Source of the DNA: Hybos culiciformis | Lineage: Eukaryota; Arthropoda; Insecta; Diptera; Hybotidae | Reading direction: 5' to 3' | Length of the DNA: 64,000 bases | Assembly (NCBI GenBank): GCA_964007475.1 | Contig: OZ023273.1 | Location: forward strand, 30,367,557-30,431,556 | Shown: positions 63,581 through 64,000 of the stretch, one piece after another | Layout: each line of letters opens with the position of its first letter | How positions within the stretch are numbered: the first letter of the stretch is position 1 | Notes under the pieces: model-generated | Told to the model about the DNA's origin: nothing | The model's input: only the letters and a program-made list of their open reading frames with translations | Databases searched by the model: none | Translations under genes and position numbers: made by a program

Positions 63581-64000
63581 AACTTGTACAAGTTTAGTGT
63601 TTAGTTTAGTTTATGTGAACTGTTTATGTAAAATAATAAAATTTTAAAGTTTTAATTTTAAGTGAGAATAGTTATTTCACTTAAAATTTTAAGTTACAAA
63701 ATCTATTACTTAAATTAAATTAAATTTAAATTTGATAACTATTTCGACATTTAACCAAATATTAAAGATAATTAAATGCAAACGGTACTAATTAAATTAA
63801 AATAAATATTAATGTGAATATACATATTTTTACTCATATCGATAAATGTAAAAATTTATGTCACTTTTAAAATTATAATCTATCTGTATCTACTCCACAC
63901 TATCTATTTTTAATATTCTTCTATATCCAATTTATTCTGGAAGAGATAAAATTTCATATAATACGAAAATAAAGAAAATAAAATATAGTATATGTATGTA
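63581..64000. other. AT-rich non-coding tract to the window end
   Basis: Low-complexity A/T. A local inverted similarity, AAATTTTAAAG...CTTAAAATTT, lies near 63638-63690. No gene seen. Confidence 0.6.

Noticed and set aside
1..64000. CRISPR arrays, ribosome-binding sites, operons, riboswitches and replication origins
   Set aside because: No regularly spaced direct repeats or bacterial gene organisation; the window has metazoan intron or intergenic character throughout.

Overview
This window looks like non-coding DNA from an animal nuclear genome with large introns. A fly (Diptera) is the most likely source. By eye the sequence is about four-fifths A+T, full of homopolymer A/T runs and TA, TTA and AAT microsatellites, with frequent TATGTACATA-type words that are common in fly introns and intergenic DNA. 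There is no long coding region, no operon-like packing and no prokaryotic signal. In sequence this AT-rich, open frames of 60-120 codons arise by chance on both strands, so nearly all of the long frames are treated here as noise.

The best coding signal is one small exon on the minus strand (13067 down to 12974). It opens with ATG after an in-frame stop, encodes about 31 ordinary-composition residues beginning MAECSYARC, and ends at a consensus GTAAGT donor. If it is real, the sequence to its left is the first coding intron of that gene and the sequence to its right is 5' UTR, intron or upstream DNA. Weaker exon candidates with plausible splice sites lie at 20433-20479 (-), 48317-48457 (-, cysteine-rich), 48608-48644 (+) and 50422-50619 (+).

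The clearest other content is transposable elements. (a) A 988-bp hAT element at 24486-25473 has matching TIRs, a perfect 8-bp target duplication and the decayed C-terminus of its transposase. (b) A 576-bp element at 35398-35973 has perfect 31-bp TIRs, a TAA duplication and an extra hairpin in the left end, as in PIF/Harbinger-type elements. (c) A 542-bp element at 42141-42682 is flanked by TTAA, as in piggyBac-type insertions. (d) A MITE of about 260 bp lies at 60948-61212, with a 48-nt near-perfect hairpin 520 bp further right at 61733-61780. (e) A likely remnant of non-LTR reverse transcriptase sits near 58530-58646 (-). (f) A complex block at the right end carries a degenerate hammerhead-ribozyme-like motif next to an ACGCGTCG word, as seen in Penelope-like elements.

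A run of exactly 200 N at 54843-55042 is an assembly gap, so the two sides may not be truly adjacent. The rest is AT-rich, low-complexity DNA. I found no complete gene, no intact tRNA or rRNA, no CRISPR array and no convincing new multi-gene system.
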